A stretch of 64,000 nt of DNA. Origin: Candidatus Pyrohabitans jungbluthii. Lineage in GTDB: Archaea; Hydrothermarchaeota; Hydrothermarchaeia; Hydrothermarchaeales; BMS3B. Every line of letters begins with the position of its first letter. The stretch's first letter is position 1. The stretch spans positions 556,740-620,739 of the forward strand of contig MTMD02000002.1 of NCBI GenBank assembly GCA_002010065.2, read 5' to 3'. Both the position numbers and the translations under genes were made by a program. The notes below the pieces were generated by a model. That model was not told the origin of the DNA and did not search any database. It saw only the letters and a list, made by a program, of their open reading frames with translations. This document shows positions 26,967 through 34,500 of this stretch, in pieces.

Positions 26967-28060
26967 ACGACCTTGACTCCGTCACCCGCAGCTTAGCTGC
27001 GGATAACTTTGAGGAACTCATTGCAAGAGGGTTTATTATAAAAGCGCGCTACTTTGGCAAGCTTGTAAGCTATGAAGTGGAGCCTCTCTTTGGGCATGAG
27101 CGCAGCTTTGAACTTGTGCTCCAGGGCTTCGAAGGCTCAGGCTACTATCCCCTCTACAGGGAAAAGAATGGTAGGTACTTTATCACAGTGGTTAAGAAGG
27201 ATAAAAGGGGCTTCTCCCCTCCTGAGTGGGCTCACGTCCTTCTCTTCCTCGCCACGCTGGTTACTGTCACCCTCGCTGGGTACATCTGGTGGGCAGATGG
27301 TGATATCTACCTGAGTGTGCTCTTCGCAGCCTCGCTTATGCTTATCCTCGGAGGGCATGAGCTGGGGCACTACCTCGCGGCGAGGCGTCGCAATGTCGCG
27401 GCGACTCTGCCGTTCTTCATCCCCGTGCCGCCAAACATATTCCCCTTCGGTACCATGGGGGCTGTAATAACAATGCGCTCTCCCATTCCGGACAGAAAAG
27501 CGCTAATGGAGGTGGGCATCGCAGGACCTGCGATGGGCTTTCTCCTCGCGCTACCCTTCATAGCCTACGGTTTAATGCACTCCACACCAGTGCCTATAGA
27601 AGAAGCAAAGGACGAGATAACCTTCTTCATGCCCCTTGCCATGCAGGCAATAGCAAAGCTGGTGCTCGGCGACATCGGCGAGGCGAGCCTTGACGCTCAC
27701 CCCCTCGCGATGGCGGGCTGGATAGGCTTATTCGTCACCTCCCTCAACCTCCTTCCAATGGGGCAACTCGATGGCGGGCACGTGGTTCGCGCTCTGTTTC
27801 CCAGGCGATACCGTGCCGTTTACCGGGGCGTTTTTGTGCTGCTCCTTTTATCCTTTGTGGTGTGGCCGGGTTGGCTATTCTGGGCGGTGGTGGCGTATAT
27901 AATAACCCGGCTGGAGCATCCAGGTCCACTCAACGACGTCTCCCCCTTAGACACAAAAAGAAAGCTCCTCGGCGTGCTGATGCTTCTGCTCCTCATCCTC
28001 ACCTTCATGCCGGTGCCCTTCATCTCCACGGAGCTTCTGGTGGAGATTTCCAGAAGATGA
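26963..28060 (+). CDS. Site-2 protease family (M50) intramembrane metalloprotease
   Basis: 365 residues with TTG start overlapping the previous stop. Residues 1-85 form a soluble N-terminal domain. Multiple TM helices follow, with the zinc motif HELGH at 132-136 and the third ligand motif LDGGH at 269-273, together with the FFIPVP and GPAMGFLLALP segments of the S2P fold. It cleaves membrane-embedded substrates in regulated proteolysis; its target is unknown. It is the last gene of a tightly overlapped RaSEA-AcnX-S2P unit. Confidence 0.93.
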   Translation: MNDLDSVTRSLAADNFEELIARGFIIKARYFGKLVSYEVEPLFGHERSFELVLQGFEGSGYYPLYREKNGRYFITVVKKDKRGFSPPEWAHVLLFLATLVTVTLAGYIWWADGDIYLSVLFAASLMLILGGHELGHYLAARRRNVAATLPFFIPVPPNIFPFGTMGAVITMRSPIPDRKALMEVGIAGPAMGFLLALPFIAYGLMHSTPVPIEEAKDEITFFMPLAMQAIAKLVLGDIGEASLDAHPLAMAGWIGLFVTSLNLLPMGQLDGGHVVRALFPRRYRAVYRGVFVLLLLSFVVWPGWLFWAVVAYIITRLEHPGPLNDVSPLDTKRKLLGVLMLLLLILTFMPVPFISTELLVEISRR

Positions 28061-28164
28061 CCCTATTAGAAGGTTGCAGATGAGAGAGTCAAAGCTTGAG
28101 AAAGAGATCGAAGGGTTCAAAGCCAAAATCTGGCTGGAGTAAGGTGGTGTGTGTTATTTAATGC

Positions 28165-28926
28165 TTACCTGCCAAACCTGCGCTGTCTCTGCTGGTAGGT
28201 GCGCAGGGCGCGCAGGAAGTCTATTTTCCGAAAACCCGGCCAGTAGGTTTCGCAGAAGTAGAGCTCAGCATAGGCACTTTGCCACAACAGAAAGCCAGAG
28301 ATGCGCTCCTCGCCAGAGGTTCTGATTATTAAGTCTGGGTCGGGCATGCCGTTAGTGTACAGGTGCTGAGCTATGATTGCCTCGCTTATATCCTGGCTAC
28401 TCATCTCCCCTCTCTCTATCTTCTCCGCCATCTTCTTAAAAGCGTCCACTATCTCCTGCCGTCCGCCGTAGGCGACGGCGACGTTAAGTATGAGGTTGTC
28501 GTAGTGCTTCGTCTTTTCCTCCGCGTAGGCTATCGCCTTGCGAACGCGCTCCGGGAAGCGCTCCACCTTGCCTATAGCTCTAATCCTGACGCGGTTGCGG
28601 TGTATGCGCTCGTCCTCGGCGACTTTGTAGAAGTACTCCTCGAAGATGTCGAAGAGCTTTTCCACCTCCTCCTTTGGCCTCGAGAAGTTCTCCGTAGAGA
28701 AGGCGTAGGTGGTGATGTTTTTTATTCCCAGCTGCACGCACCACTCCAGGAACTCTTCCAGCTTCTGTGCTCCAAGGCGGTGACCCACCCAGGGCGGCGA
28801 GCCCAGCTTACGAGCTAAGCGGCGGTTTCCGTCCATTATCACAGCTATGTGCTGGGGCATAGGCTTTGACTTCACCTGCCTCTCCAGCAGCCACTCGTAC
28901 AGCTTATACACTGGATATAGAATCAC
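28165..28926 (-). CDS. uppS: Cis-prenyltransferase (undecaprenyl/polyprenyl diphosphate synthase)
   Basis: 253 residues with GTG start overlapping the upstream stop by 4 bp. Family signatures are all present: IAVIMDGNRR with catalytic Asp32, the FSTENFSRP segment, NVAVAYGGRQE, and the C-terminal DLIIRTSGEERISGFLLWQ and YFCETYWPGF motifs. It elongates all-trans prenyl diphosphate with cis isoprene units to make the lipid carrier (dolichol-type in archaea). That carrier would be needed by the AglB-dependent glycosylation encoded at 38.5 kb. Confidence 0.95.
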   Translation of the reverse strand: MILYPVYKLYEWLLERQVKSKPMPQHIAVIMDGNRRLARKLGSPPWVGHRLGAQKLEEFLEWCVQLGIKNITTYAFSTENFSRPKEEVEKLFDIFEEYFYKVAEDERIHRNRVRIRAIGKVERFPERVRKAIAYAEEKTKHYDNLILNVAVAYGGRQEIVDAFKKMAEKIERGEMSSQDISEAIIAQHLYTNGMPDPDLIIRTSGEERISGFLLWQSAYAELYFCETYWPGFRKIDFLRALRTYQQRQRRFGR

Positions 28927-29240
28927 TCTTCAGCCACCTCCTGCACAGTAAGCGGAGCGCCGCAGGAGCCGCAGAACTTGCCCGCGCTGGCTATGGGAGC
29001 ACCGCAGGAGGGGCACTCCTGGGGCAGGCTCACCTCCTGCATTGGCTCAGTCTTTTTTCGTTCTCGAGGCTTGTAAAGGAGGAGGTATAAACCTGCGCCC
29101 ATTGCGACGAGACCTAAACTCCAGTATATCACTATGAACATTTCATCCTGCTCGATGTAAGCCTGGTAGAGGAGGAGTATACCCACGGCTACGCTAACAA
29201 GGCTGAGCAGAATCTTCTGAGAACTCTGTGTTTCTGCCAT
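28923..29240 (-). CDS. Two-TM protein with C-terminal zinc ribbon
   Basis: 105 residues from ATG 29240 with a GGGTGG site just upstream (GTG 29246 possible). Two hydrophobic helices at about 8-27 and 34-58 are followed by a basic linker and a zinc ribbon with two CxxCGAP knuckles (CPSCGAP and CGSCGAP). This resembles the many archaeal zinc-ribbon membrane proteins of unknown role. It is coupled to uppS by a 4-bp overlap. Confidence 0.75.
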   Translation of the reverse strand: MAETQSSQKILLSLVSVAVGILLLYQAYIEQDEMFIVIYWSLGLVAMGAGLYLLLYKPRERKKTEPMQEVSLPQECPSCGAPIASAGKFCGSCGAPLTVQEVAEE

Positions 29241-29289
29241 AGCCACCCCTTTAGCTTTTTATGAGCCCCTGCATTATAAATTTAACGAC

Positions 29290-29535
29290 TTACGGGCTGA
29301 GAAAAAACAGAATAACCCCTGCCAGGAGTATCGCAGCTATGTAAGCGGCAAGCACATGGCTGAGCATGTTTTCTTCGGCTGAGGTATAGCTAAGCCCGCC
29401 GAGAAAGCTCCCAAGCCCAAGGATGAGAAGCCCGCTGCTTAGAGCCGTGTTCGAAGGTAAAAGCCGCAGTCCGTGAGCAAGCAGAAAAGCGCCTGCAAAC
29501 ACCGCCAGGTTGCGCAGGAATACTCTGACGTGCAA
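29290..29535 (-). CDS. Small integral membrane protein
   Basis: 81 residues with about three TM helices and few charged residues. The start is TTG 29535, supported by GAGGTG 7 nt upstream, which lies within the end of the phosphoesterase gene. It is probably cotranscribed with the phosphoesterase (4-bp gap). No family was recognised. Confidence 0.65.
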   Translation of the reverse strand: MHVRVFLRNLAVFAGAFLLAHGLRLLPSNTALSSGLLILGLGSFLGGLSYTSAEENMLSHVLAAYIAAILLAGVILFFLSP

Positions 29536-29539
29536 AGCG

Positions 29540-30031
29540 TTACACCTCTATTACCTCTGCCTTGAGGCTTTTTAAATCTAAGATGCACAGTGTGCGTTTC
29601 CCAGTCAGGTAGCCGCAGAGTTCCCCAGGATTAACCGCAACACAAGCGTTGCTACGGCTAACTTCTATTTTGTGGGTATGCCCTGTAACCACCAAGTCGT
29701 AGCGCCCGCTTGCCACTAACGCAGAGGTAATCGCAGCTACGGTACCGTGGTAAACTGCAATTTTGCGATTGGCCAGCTCGAGTTCTGCAAAATCAGCTAT
29801 GCTTGCCCCCATCTCAGTGAGGCGTTTCGCAAGCAGTGCTCGCTCCCCATCGTTGTTCCCATAGACGCATGTCAGCTTTGCTTCCAGCTTCGCAAGTTTC
29901 GACGCTGCGAAGGGCGCCACCATGTCGCCGGCATGAAGCACATGCTCCACGCCCTCGCGGTTTAGCAGCTTTACTGCCGCCTCAAGCGCAGGCAGGTTGT
30001 CATGAGAGTCGGAGATTATCCCCACAAGCAT
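29540..30031 (-). CDS. YfcE/MJ0936-type metallophosphoesterase
   Basis: 163 residues. The calcineurin-like metal motifs are complete: DSHDN at 8-12, HAGD, YGNNDGE, the YHG segment and GHTHK near 115. Length and motif order match the small YfcE/MJ0936 phosphodiesterases, which hydrolyse phosphodiesters in a Mn/Ni-dependent way in vitro. It heads a short minus-strand run leading toward uppS. Confidence 0.92.
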   Translation of the reverse strand: MLVGIISDSHDNLPALEAAVKLLNREGVEHVLHAGDMVAPFAASKLAKLEAKLTCVYGNNDGERALLAKRLTEMGASIADFAELELANRKIAVYHGTVAAITSALVASGRYDLVVTGHTHKIEVSRSNACVAVNPGELCGYLTGKRTLCILDLKSLKAEVIEV

Positions 30032-30098
30032 GGAGTAAATCTTTACCCCCGCCCATAAAATTTTTTTGTCGCGATGCTGAGTAAGCGTAGTGGTTTAA

Positions 30099-31238
30099 AT
30101 GAGGTTTGCAAAGCGGTTGAGCTACATCGATATCTCCGGAATAAGGAAGATGTTTGAGCTGGCAAAGGCTGAAGGGGTTATAAACCTTGCTTTAGGAGAG
30201 CCCGACTTCGGCATACCTCCCAGCGCCAAGCAGGCGATAATCTCAGGTTTAGCCCAGGATTTCACCCACTATACGCCGAATAAGGGCATCGAGGAGCTTC
30301 GCAGCGCCATAGCCGAGAAACTGCGTAAAGAGAATGGCATAGCCTCGAGCGGCGAGGACATAATTGTCACCTCGGGTGCGAGTGAGGCTCTTCACTTGGC
30401 GATTCTCGCCCTGATTGAGCCTGGAGACGAGGTGCTGGTGCCCAACCCGGGCTTTGTGTCCTACTCGCCCTTGGTGAGGCTCGCTGGTGGCGTGCCTGTG
30501 AGCTACGAGGTAGCCGAGAGCAATGCCTTCGAACCAAGAGTAGAGGAAATAGAGGAGAAGCTTACTAAGCGCACAAAGCTCATAATAGTCAACTCTCCAA
30601 GCAACCCCACTGGAGCGGTTTTCTCCCGACGAACAGTAAAGGAAATCGCAAAGCTTGCGGAGAGCGAAGGCTTAGCGCTGCTGAGCGATGAGGTTTATGA
30701 AAAGATAATCTACGAGGGCGAGCACCACAGCTTTGCCCGCTATTACCCCGAGACGATAACAGTGAACGGCTTCTCAAAGAGCTACGCCATGACGGGCTTG
30801 CGCCTGGGTTATGTTCACGCACCCAGTGAGGCGATAGAGGAGATGCTCAAAATCCACCAGTACATTCAGGCAAGCACCGTCTCGCTCTCTCAGCTCGCAG
30901 CCTTAGCGGCGCTGGAGCAGGGAGAGGAGCACGTTAAGGAGATGGTGACGCGCTTTAAGCAGAGGCGGGATTTGATAATGAAGGAGCTTACGGGGCTTCC
31001 GGGCGTTACCTGCCTCTCACCGCGAGGCGCTTTCTATGCCTTCCCCAACTTCTCTACTTATGGCTCTTCTCAGGAGCTTGCCATGGAGCTGCTGAGGCAA
31101 GCAAAGGTAGTGGTTACTCCAGGCACGGCCTTTGGAAGCGCTGGCGAGGGCTACCTGCGCTTTTCCTTCGCCACAAGCGAGGAAAATATTATAGAGGGGA
31201 TGCGTAGAATTAAGCATTACCTGGAGGCGAGGCAATGA
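30099..31238 (+). CDS. Class I/II aminotransferase (PLP-dependent)
   Basis: 379 residues. The fold type I signature is complete: ALGEPDFG near the N-terminus, SGASEALHLAI, NSPSNPTGAV, LSDEVYEKI, and PLP-binding Lys227 within NGFSKSYAMTGLRLGY, plus a C-terminal LRFSFATS Arg site. This fits the aspartate/aromatic or alanine aminotransferase group of archaea. Substrate cannot be fixed by eye. It overlaps the M42 peptidase gene by 4 bp, so the two are coupled, perhaps in amino-acid catabolism. Confidence 0.93.
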   Translation: MRFAKRLSYIDISGIRKMFELAKAEGVINLALGEPDFGIPPSAKQAIISGLAQDFTHYTPNKGIEELRSAIAEKLRKENGIASSGEDIIVTSGASEALHLAILALIEPGDEVLVPNPGFVSYSPLVRLAGGVPVSYEVAESNAFEPRVEEIEEKLTKRTKLIIVNSPSNPTGAVFSRRTVKEIAKLAESEGLALLSDEVYEKIIYEGEHHSFARYYPETITVNGFSKSYAMTGLRLGYVHAPSEAIEEMLKIHQYIQASTVSLSQLAALAALEQGEEHVKEMVTRFKQRRDLIMKELTGLPGVTCLSPRGAFYAFPNFSTYGSSQELAMELLRQAKVVVTPGTAFGSAGEGYLRFSFATSEENIIEGMRRIKHYLEARQ

Positions 31239-32269
31239 AGTTACTCAAGAAGCTTAGCGAGGCGCACGGCGTGCCCGGTCACGAGGATAAGGTGCGCAAG
31301 CTTCTGCGCGAGGAGTTAGAAAGAACCTGCGACGAGGTTTTTGTGGATAAGCTCGGCAACCTCATAGCAAGGAAGGGTGAGGGCAAGCGCAAGGTGATGC
31401 TTGACGCGCATATGGATGAGATAGGCTTAATGGTGAAGCATATAGACAAGAAGGGTTTCATACGCTTCACCACGCTGGGCGGCTTTTTCGATCAGACATT
31501 GCTAAACCAACGCGTGGTGGTGCACACCCGCAAGGGTGAGGTTCTTGGGGTTATAGGCTCCAAGCCCCCGCATCTGATGAAGGAGGAGGAGCGTAAGAAG
31601 GTGGTTAAGGCTGAGAACATGTTCATAGACGTCGGCGCAGGTGATGCCGAGGAGGTGAAGAAGCTCGGCGTTCGCGTGGGGGACTACATAACCTTTGACA
31701 GGAGCTTCGCTGAGCTTGCCGGCGAGCTTGTCACTGGCAAAGCCTTCGACAACCGCATAGGCTGCTATGCCATGGTCGAGATAATGCGCCGCTTAAGCGT
31801 TGATGCTGAAGTTTATGCCGTTGCCACTGTGCAGGAGGAGGTCGGGCTAAAGGGTGCGCGCACCGCCGCATACAAGATATACCCTGACCTCGCGATTGTG
31901 CTCGACGTGACCACCACGGGCGATTACCCAGGTGTTCGAGAAGAGGAAAGCGCCACCAAGCTCAACGGCGGTCCCGCAATTACTCTAGTTGACGCAAAGG
32001 GGCGCGGGCTTATCACCCATCCTGAGGTGAAAGAGCTTTTAATCTCTACCGCAGAGGAGGAGAAGATACCCTACCAGCTCGAGGTTGGTGAAGGTGGAAC
32101 CACAGATGCCACGACTATTCATTTAACCAAAGAGGGCGTGCCCGCAGGCGTCGTTTCTGTGCCCACGCGCTACATCCACTCTCCCGTAGAAGTAGCAAGC
32201 GTAAAGGACATAGAGCGCGTGGTAGAGCTTGTCGCGAAAGCGGTGGAGAGGTGGGCAGAAAAGGGTTAG
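31235..32269 (+). CDS. M42 family aminopeptidase (tetrahedral/deblocking type)
   Basis: 344 residues. Co-catalytic metal ligands are seen in DAHMDEIG (H59, D61), GKAFDNRIG, the catalytic pair QEEVGLKGA, LDVTTTGD, and the final His in YIHSPVE. This is the M42 glutamyl-aminopeptidase/TET family, which forms dodecameric tetrahedral cages that trim peptides released by the proteasome. Length is typical. It is translationally coupled to the upstream aminotransferase and converges on the GfcR-like gene with a 4-bp overlap. Confidence 0.94.
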   Translation: MKLLKKLSEAHGVPGHEDKVRKLLREELERTCDEVFVDKLGNLIARKGEGKRKVMLDAHMDEIGLMVKHIDKKGFIRFTTLGGFFDQTLLNQRVVVHTRKGEVLGVIGSKPPHLMKEEERKKVVKAENMFIDVGAGDAEEVKKLGVRVGDYITFDRSFAELAGELVTGKAFDNRIGCYAMVEIMRRLSVDAEVYAVATVQEEVGLKGARTAAYKIYPDLAIVLDVTTTGDYPGVREEESATKLNGGPAITLVDAKGRGLITHPEVKELLISTAEEEKIPYQLEVGEGGTTDATTIHLTKEGVPAGVVSVPTRYIHSPVEVASVKDIERVVELVAKAVERWAEKG

Positions 32270-32895
32270 CTTCCCAAATCTCTAACTATTCCCACGCTCA
32301 CAAGCGCCTTAACCGGCTTTCCACCGACCTGGCTTAAGCCTTTCTTGTCGATCATGACCACCGCCGCAAGGGGGGTTGCACCCTTCTCGGTGAGGAAGGC
32401 TATTGTATCGCTCAGCGTTGTCCCCGTCGTAGCGATATCATCGACGATCACAACCTTCTTGCCTTCCACGCCTGCGAAGTTGGATAGGATAAAGCCCTGC
32501 TTCGCCTCACTCTGGGGTTCCCACATGTGCTTCTTTGGGCGAATAATGCACAGCTTGGCGTTGAGCTCTTCTGCGATGATCGTCGCCAGAGGCACGCCGC
32601 TCACAGCTATGCCTGCGATAACCTCTGGCTCGGGCAGCGAGTTCTCCTCCAGTATCTCCCTTATGAGTTCCGCCATGGCAAGGGCGACGTGACGCAGAAC
32701 CACAGGGTTAGAGCCAACGTTGCGCCAGTCTATGTATATATCTCGAGGAGCGGCGCCGCGCTCTTCTTCGGTGTGGGTAACCAGCCAGAGCGCAGTCTCA
32801 CGGCTAACGTTAAGCTCATCGGCAATCTCGCCGGTGGTTAATCCTCTCTTCTTCAGCTCTCTCGCTCGCTTTATGAGCTCTGAAATGTCGCGCAT
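32266..32895 (-). CDS. GfcR-like regulator: HTH plus orotate-phosphoribosyltransferase-like domain
   Basis: 209 residues. An N-terminal helix-turn-helix (residues about 10-45, GLTTGEIADELNVSRETALWL) is joined to a type I phosphoribosyltransferase domain with the PRPP loop VVIVDDIATTGTT near 140. This architecture is that of the PyrE-like transcription factors (GfcR of haloarchaea controls sugar catabolism). A GGAGG/GAGGTGA-rich stretch lies 10-20 nt upstream of the ATG, and a palindrome about 70 nt upstream could be an operator. A true orotate phosphoribosyltransferase role is less likely given the HTH. Confidence 0.88.
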   Translation of the reverse strand: MRDISELIKRARELKKRGLTTGEIADELNVSRETALWLVTHTEEERGAAPRDIYIDWRNVGSNPVVLRHVALAMAELIREILEENSLPEPEVIAGIAVSGVPLATIIAEELNAKLCIIRPKKHMWEPQSEAKQGFILSNFAGVEGKKVVIVDDIATTGTTLSDTIAFLTEKGATPLAAVVMIDKKGLSQVGGKPVKALVSVGIVRDLGS

Positions 32896-32962
32896 GGTTA
32901 ATATTCACCTCCCCTCCTATATATACTTTGTATCTATGGTTCCTGGAGGTAAACCCGGAGGA

Positions 32963-32988
32963 GTTACCCTGAACTTGTTCAGGGTGAC
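32963..32988. repeat. Near-perfect 26-bp palindrome
   Basis: Core arms ACCCTGAAC and GTTCAGGGT around a TT centre (32966-32985) extend outward by GT/AC with one G-T wobble. It lies between the nob1 stop (33006) and the gfcR-like start (32895). The core resembles short CCCTGAACTTG-type palindromes that recur in many bacterial intergenic regions. It might instead be an operator for the HTH protein or a transcript 3' hairpin. Confidence 0.7.
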
Positions 32989-33005
32989 GGAGGTTCCTAT
33001 TATCC

Positions 33006-33506
33006 TTACCTCCTCTTTACCCTTGCTTTCACCTTAGCGCCACACACCTCGCAGGTATCGCTGGCATAACTCGCGCTGTACCTGCGCCCGCATCCCACGC
33101 AACGCTTATACCAGCGAAATCGTCGCCTTATCCCCTGCTCCATCACCGGCGAAAAGCGCAGCTTCAGAAACTTCGCCACGTTCTGCACCGCGTAGTCGTC
33201 TGTAACTATAGTGACCTTCTCTCCCTGCGAAGCGAACTCCAGGGCTAAGGCGAGCACCGCCATGTCAGCCCGCGAAAGCAGTGCCACGTCACCAGTTTGC
33301 GTCGCCGCTTTTTTTACAAGCTGCATATACTTCTCCTGTGGGGTACGCACCTCCAGCAGGCCGCTCTCCTGCGCGAGCCTTGCCTTAAGCTGGCGGTACT
33401 CCTCCTTAAGCTCCTCCATCACCTCCGGCACTGTGTACGCGCGCTTCCGCAAAGCCAGGGGCTCCAGGCCAGCGAAGAAGGCGCTTGTATCGAGCACGAG
33501 TATCAT
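33006..33506 (-). CDS. nob1: rRNA endonuclease Nob1 (PIN domain plus zinc ribbon)
   Basis: 166 residues. The PIN nuclease starts LVLDTSAFFAG with the first catalytic Asp at residue 6; further acidic residues lie in the E-rich helix, SRADMAVLALA and VTDDYAVQN. A C-terminal zinc ribbon has CVGCGRRY and CEVCGA. This two-domain order is the archaeal Nob1 form, which cuts the 3' end of 16S rRNA during 30S maturation. It overlaps the NAD kinase stop by 4 bp. Confidence 0.94.
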   Translation of the reverse strand: MILVLDTSAFFAGLEPLALRKRAYTVPEVMEELKEEYRQLKARLAQESGLLEVRTPQEKYMQLVKKAATQTGDVALLSRADMAVLALALEFASQGEKVTIVTDDYAVQNVAKFLKLRFSPVMEQGIRRRFRWYKRCVGCGRRYSASYASDTCEVCGAKVKARVKRR

Positions 33507-34324
33507 AGCCTCTCCCTTATCCTCTCGTAGAAGTCCCGCCTGAACTTTACAAGCTTTACAACGCTGTGGGACTTTCTCAGGGTTACCTCCTGCTCCGGTT
33601 CAAGGCTGAGCACCTTCTGTCCGTCTATAACCAGAAGCGCTCTTTCCTTGGCATCTACAACCTTAACCCTAATGGGGAGGTGCTCCGGCACGACGATGCT
33701 TCGAGCGGAGAAGCTGAAGGGGCATATTGCGGTTACCACAATCGCGGGGGTGCGGGGGTCAAGTATAGGTCCGCCGGCAGACATGGAGTAGGCGGTTGAG
33801 CCCGTGGGTGTAGCTACAATAACGCCATCGCTGCGAAGCTCCTGCGCTAAAGCTTCGTCGATGTAGATGTGCAGGTGGAGCATCCTTACCGGCGAAGCGC
33901 TGGCTATGACTGCTTCATTGAGCGCCTCGCCCACCTTCTCACCGGCTACAAGCACAGAGAGCTTGCTCCTCTCCTCTATGAAGTACTCGCCTGCGAGCAG
34001 CTTCTCCAGCGAAGCACGCCATTCCTGCGGTCTGGCTTCTGTAAGAAACCCCATGGTGCCGAAGTTGAAGCCCAGGATGGGCGCTGTATTACCTGCACCC
34101 TTTGCGGCAGCCTTGAGAATCATACCGTCGCCGCCCAGCACCAGATAAAGGTCCACCTTCATTGCCTCGATTTCACACCCCTCTACGCCAATATCTCGTG
34201 CACACTCCGCGTCGTACACCACATCTATGCCTTTCTGCAACAGGTAGCTCGCTATCTCCTGTGCTACGCGTTGCGCCTCTGGGGTACGCTTTACAATCAG
34301 CCCCACCTTTTCCATTTTTTTCAT
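33503..34324 (-). CDS. nadK: NAD kinase
   Basis: 273 residues from ATG 34324 (ATG 34315 is also possible). Diagnostic motifs are LGGDGMILKAA near 65 (GGDG loop), FNFGTMGFLTEA, NEAVI, and DGVIVATPTGSTAYSMSAGGPI. It phosphorylates NAD to NADP. An open frame continues upstream to 34432, but that stretch is the antisense of tRNA-Gly and is not part of the protein. A TATA-like element at 34350-34357 implies a leaderless start near 34324. It is coupled to nob1 by a 4-bp overlap. Confidence 0.94.
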   Translation of the reverse strand: MKKMEKVGLIVKRTPEAQRVAQEIASYLLQKGIDVVYDAECARDIGVEGCEIEAMKVDLYLVLGGDGMILKAAAKGAGNTAPILGFNFGTMGFLTEARPQEWRASLEKLLAGEYFIEERSKLSVLVAGEKVGEALNEAVIASASPVRMLHLHIYIDEALAQELRSDGVIVATPTGSTAYSMSAGGPILDPRTPAIVVTAICPFSFSARSIVVPEHLPIRVKVVDAKERALLVIDGQKVLSLEPEQEVTLRKSHSVVKLVKFRRDFYERIRERL

Positions 34325-34349
34325 GTTATCTCTATTTATCTCAAGTTGG

Positions 34350-34357
34350 TATATAAT
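34350..34357 (-). promoter_or_regulatory. TATA box for the nadK-nob1 transcript
   Basis: The run tatataat (plus strand) sits 26-33 nt upstream of ATG 34324 on the minus strand, the expected spacing for a leaderless archaeal start. It lies within 5-12 bp of the tRNA-Gly 5' end. Confidence 0.45.
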
Positions 34358-34360
34358 AGT

Positions 34361-34431
34361 GCGGGTGTAGTCTAGTGGCAGGACCCGAGCCTCCCAAGCT
34401 CGTGACCCGGGTTCGAATCCCGGCACCCGCA
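34361..34431 (+). tRNA. tRNA-Gly (CCC anticodon)
   Basis: A full cloverleaf can be drawn. Acceptor GCGGGTG pairs with CACCCGC, with discriminator A. The D-stem is GTC/GAC, the anticodon stem is CGAGC/GCTCG with loop CTCCCAA, and the T-stem is CCGGG/CCCGG with loop TTCGAAT. The anticodon CCC reads GGG. There is no intron and no encoded CCA. Confidence 0.96.
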
Positions 34432-34467
34432 TAACCCCCTATTTCTGTATGCACTAAATACTGGGAA

Positions 34468-34478
34468 ATAATTTAATA
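34468..34478 (+). promoter_or_regulatory. TATA box for pyrC
   Basis: ataatttaata lies 23-33 nt before ATG 34501, which lacks a ribosome-binding site, consistent with a leaderless transcript. Confidence 0.45.
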
Positions 34479-34500
34479 CCTCTCTGACCAACCTCTATCC

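Noticed and set aside
28080..28142. 20-codon reading frame after the site-2 protease
   Set aside because: It has an ATG and charged residues but is too short and lacks a clear ribosome site, so chance cannot be excluded.
32266..32895. Plain orotate phosphoribosyltransferase (PyrE) call
   Set aside because: The N-terminal HTH and GfcR-type layout point to a regulator; pyrimidine-pathway membership of nearby pyrC alone is not enough.
33869..34375. 168-codon open frame antisense to nadK and over tRNA-Gly
   Set aside because: It overlaps two certain genes and has no domain-like pattern.
34325..34432. 36-residue N-terminal extension of NAD kinase
   Set aside because: It is the antisense translation of tRNA-Gly, a well-known artefact; NAD kinase homology starts after ATG 34324.
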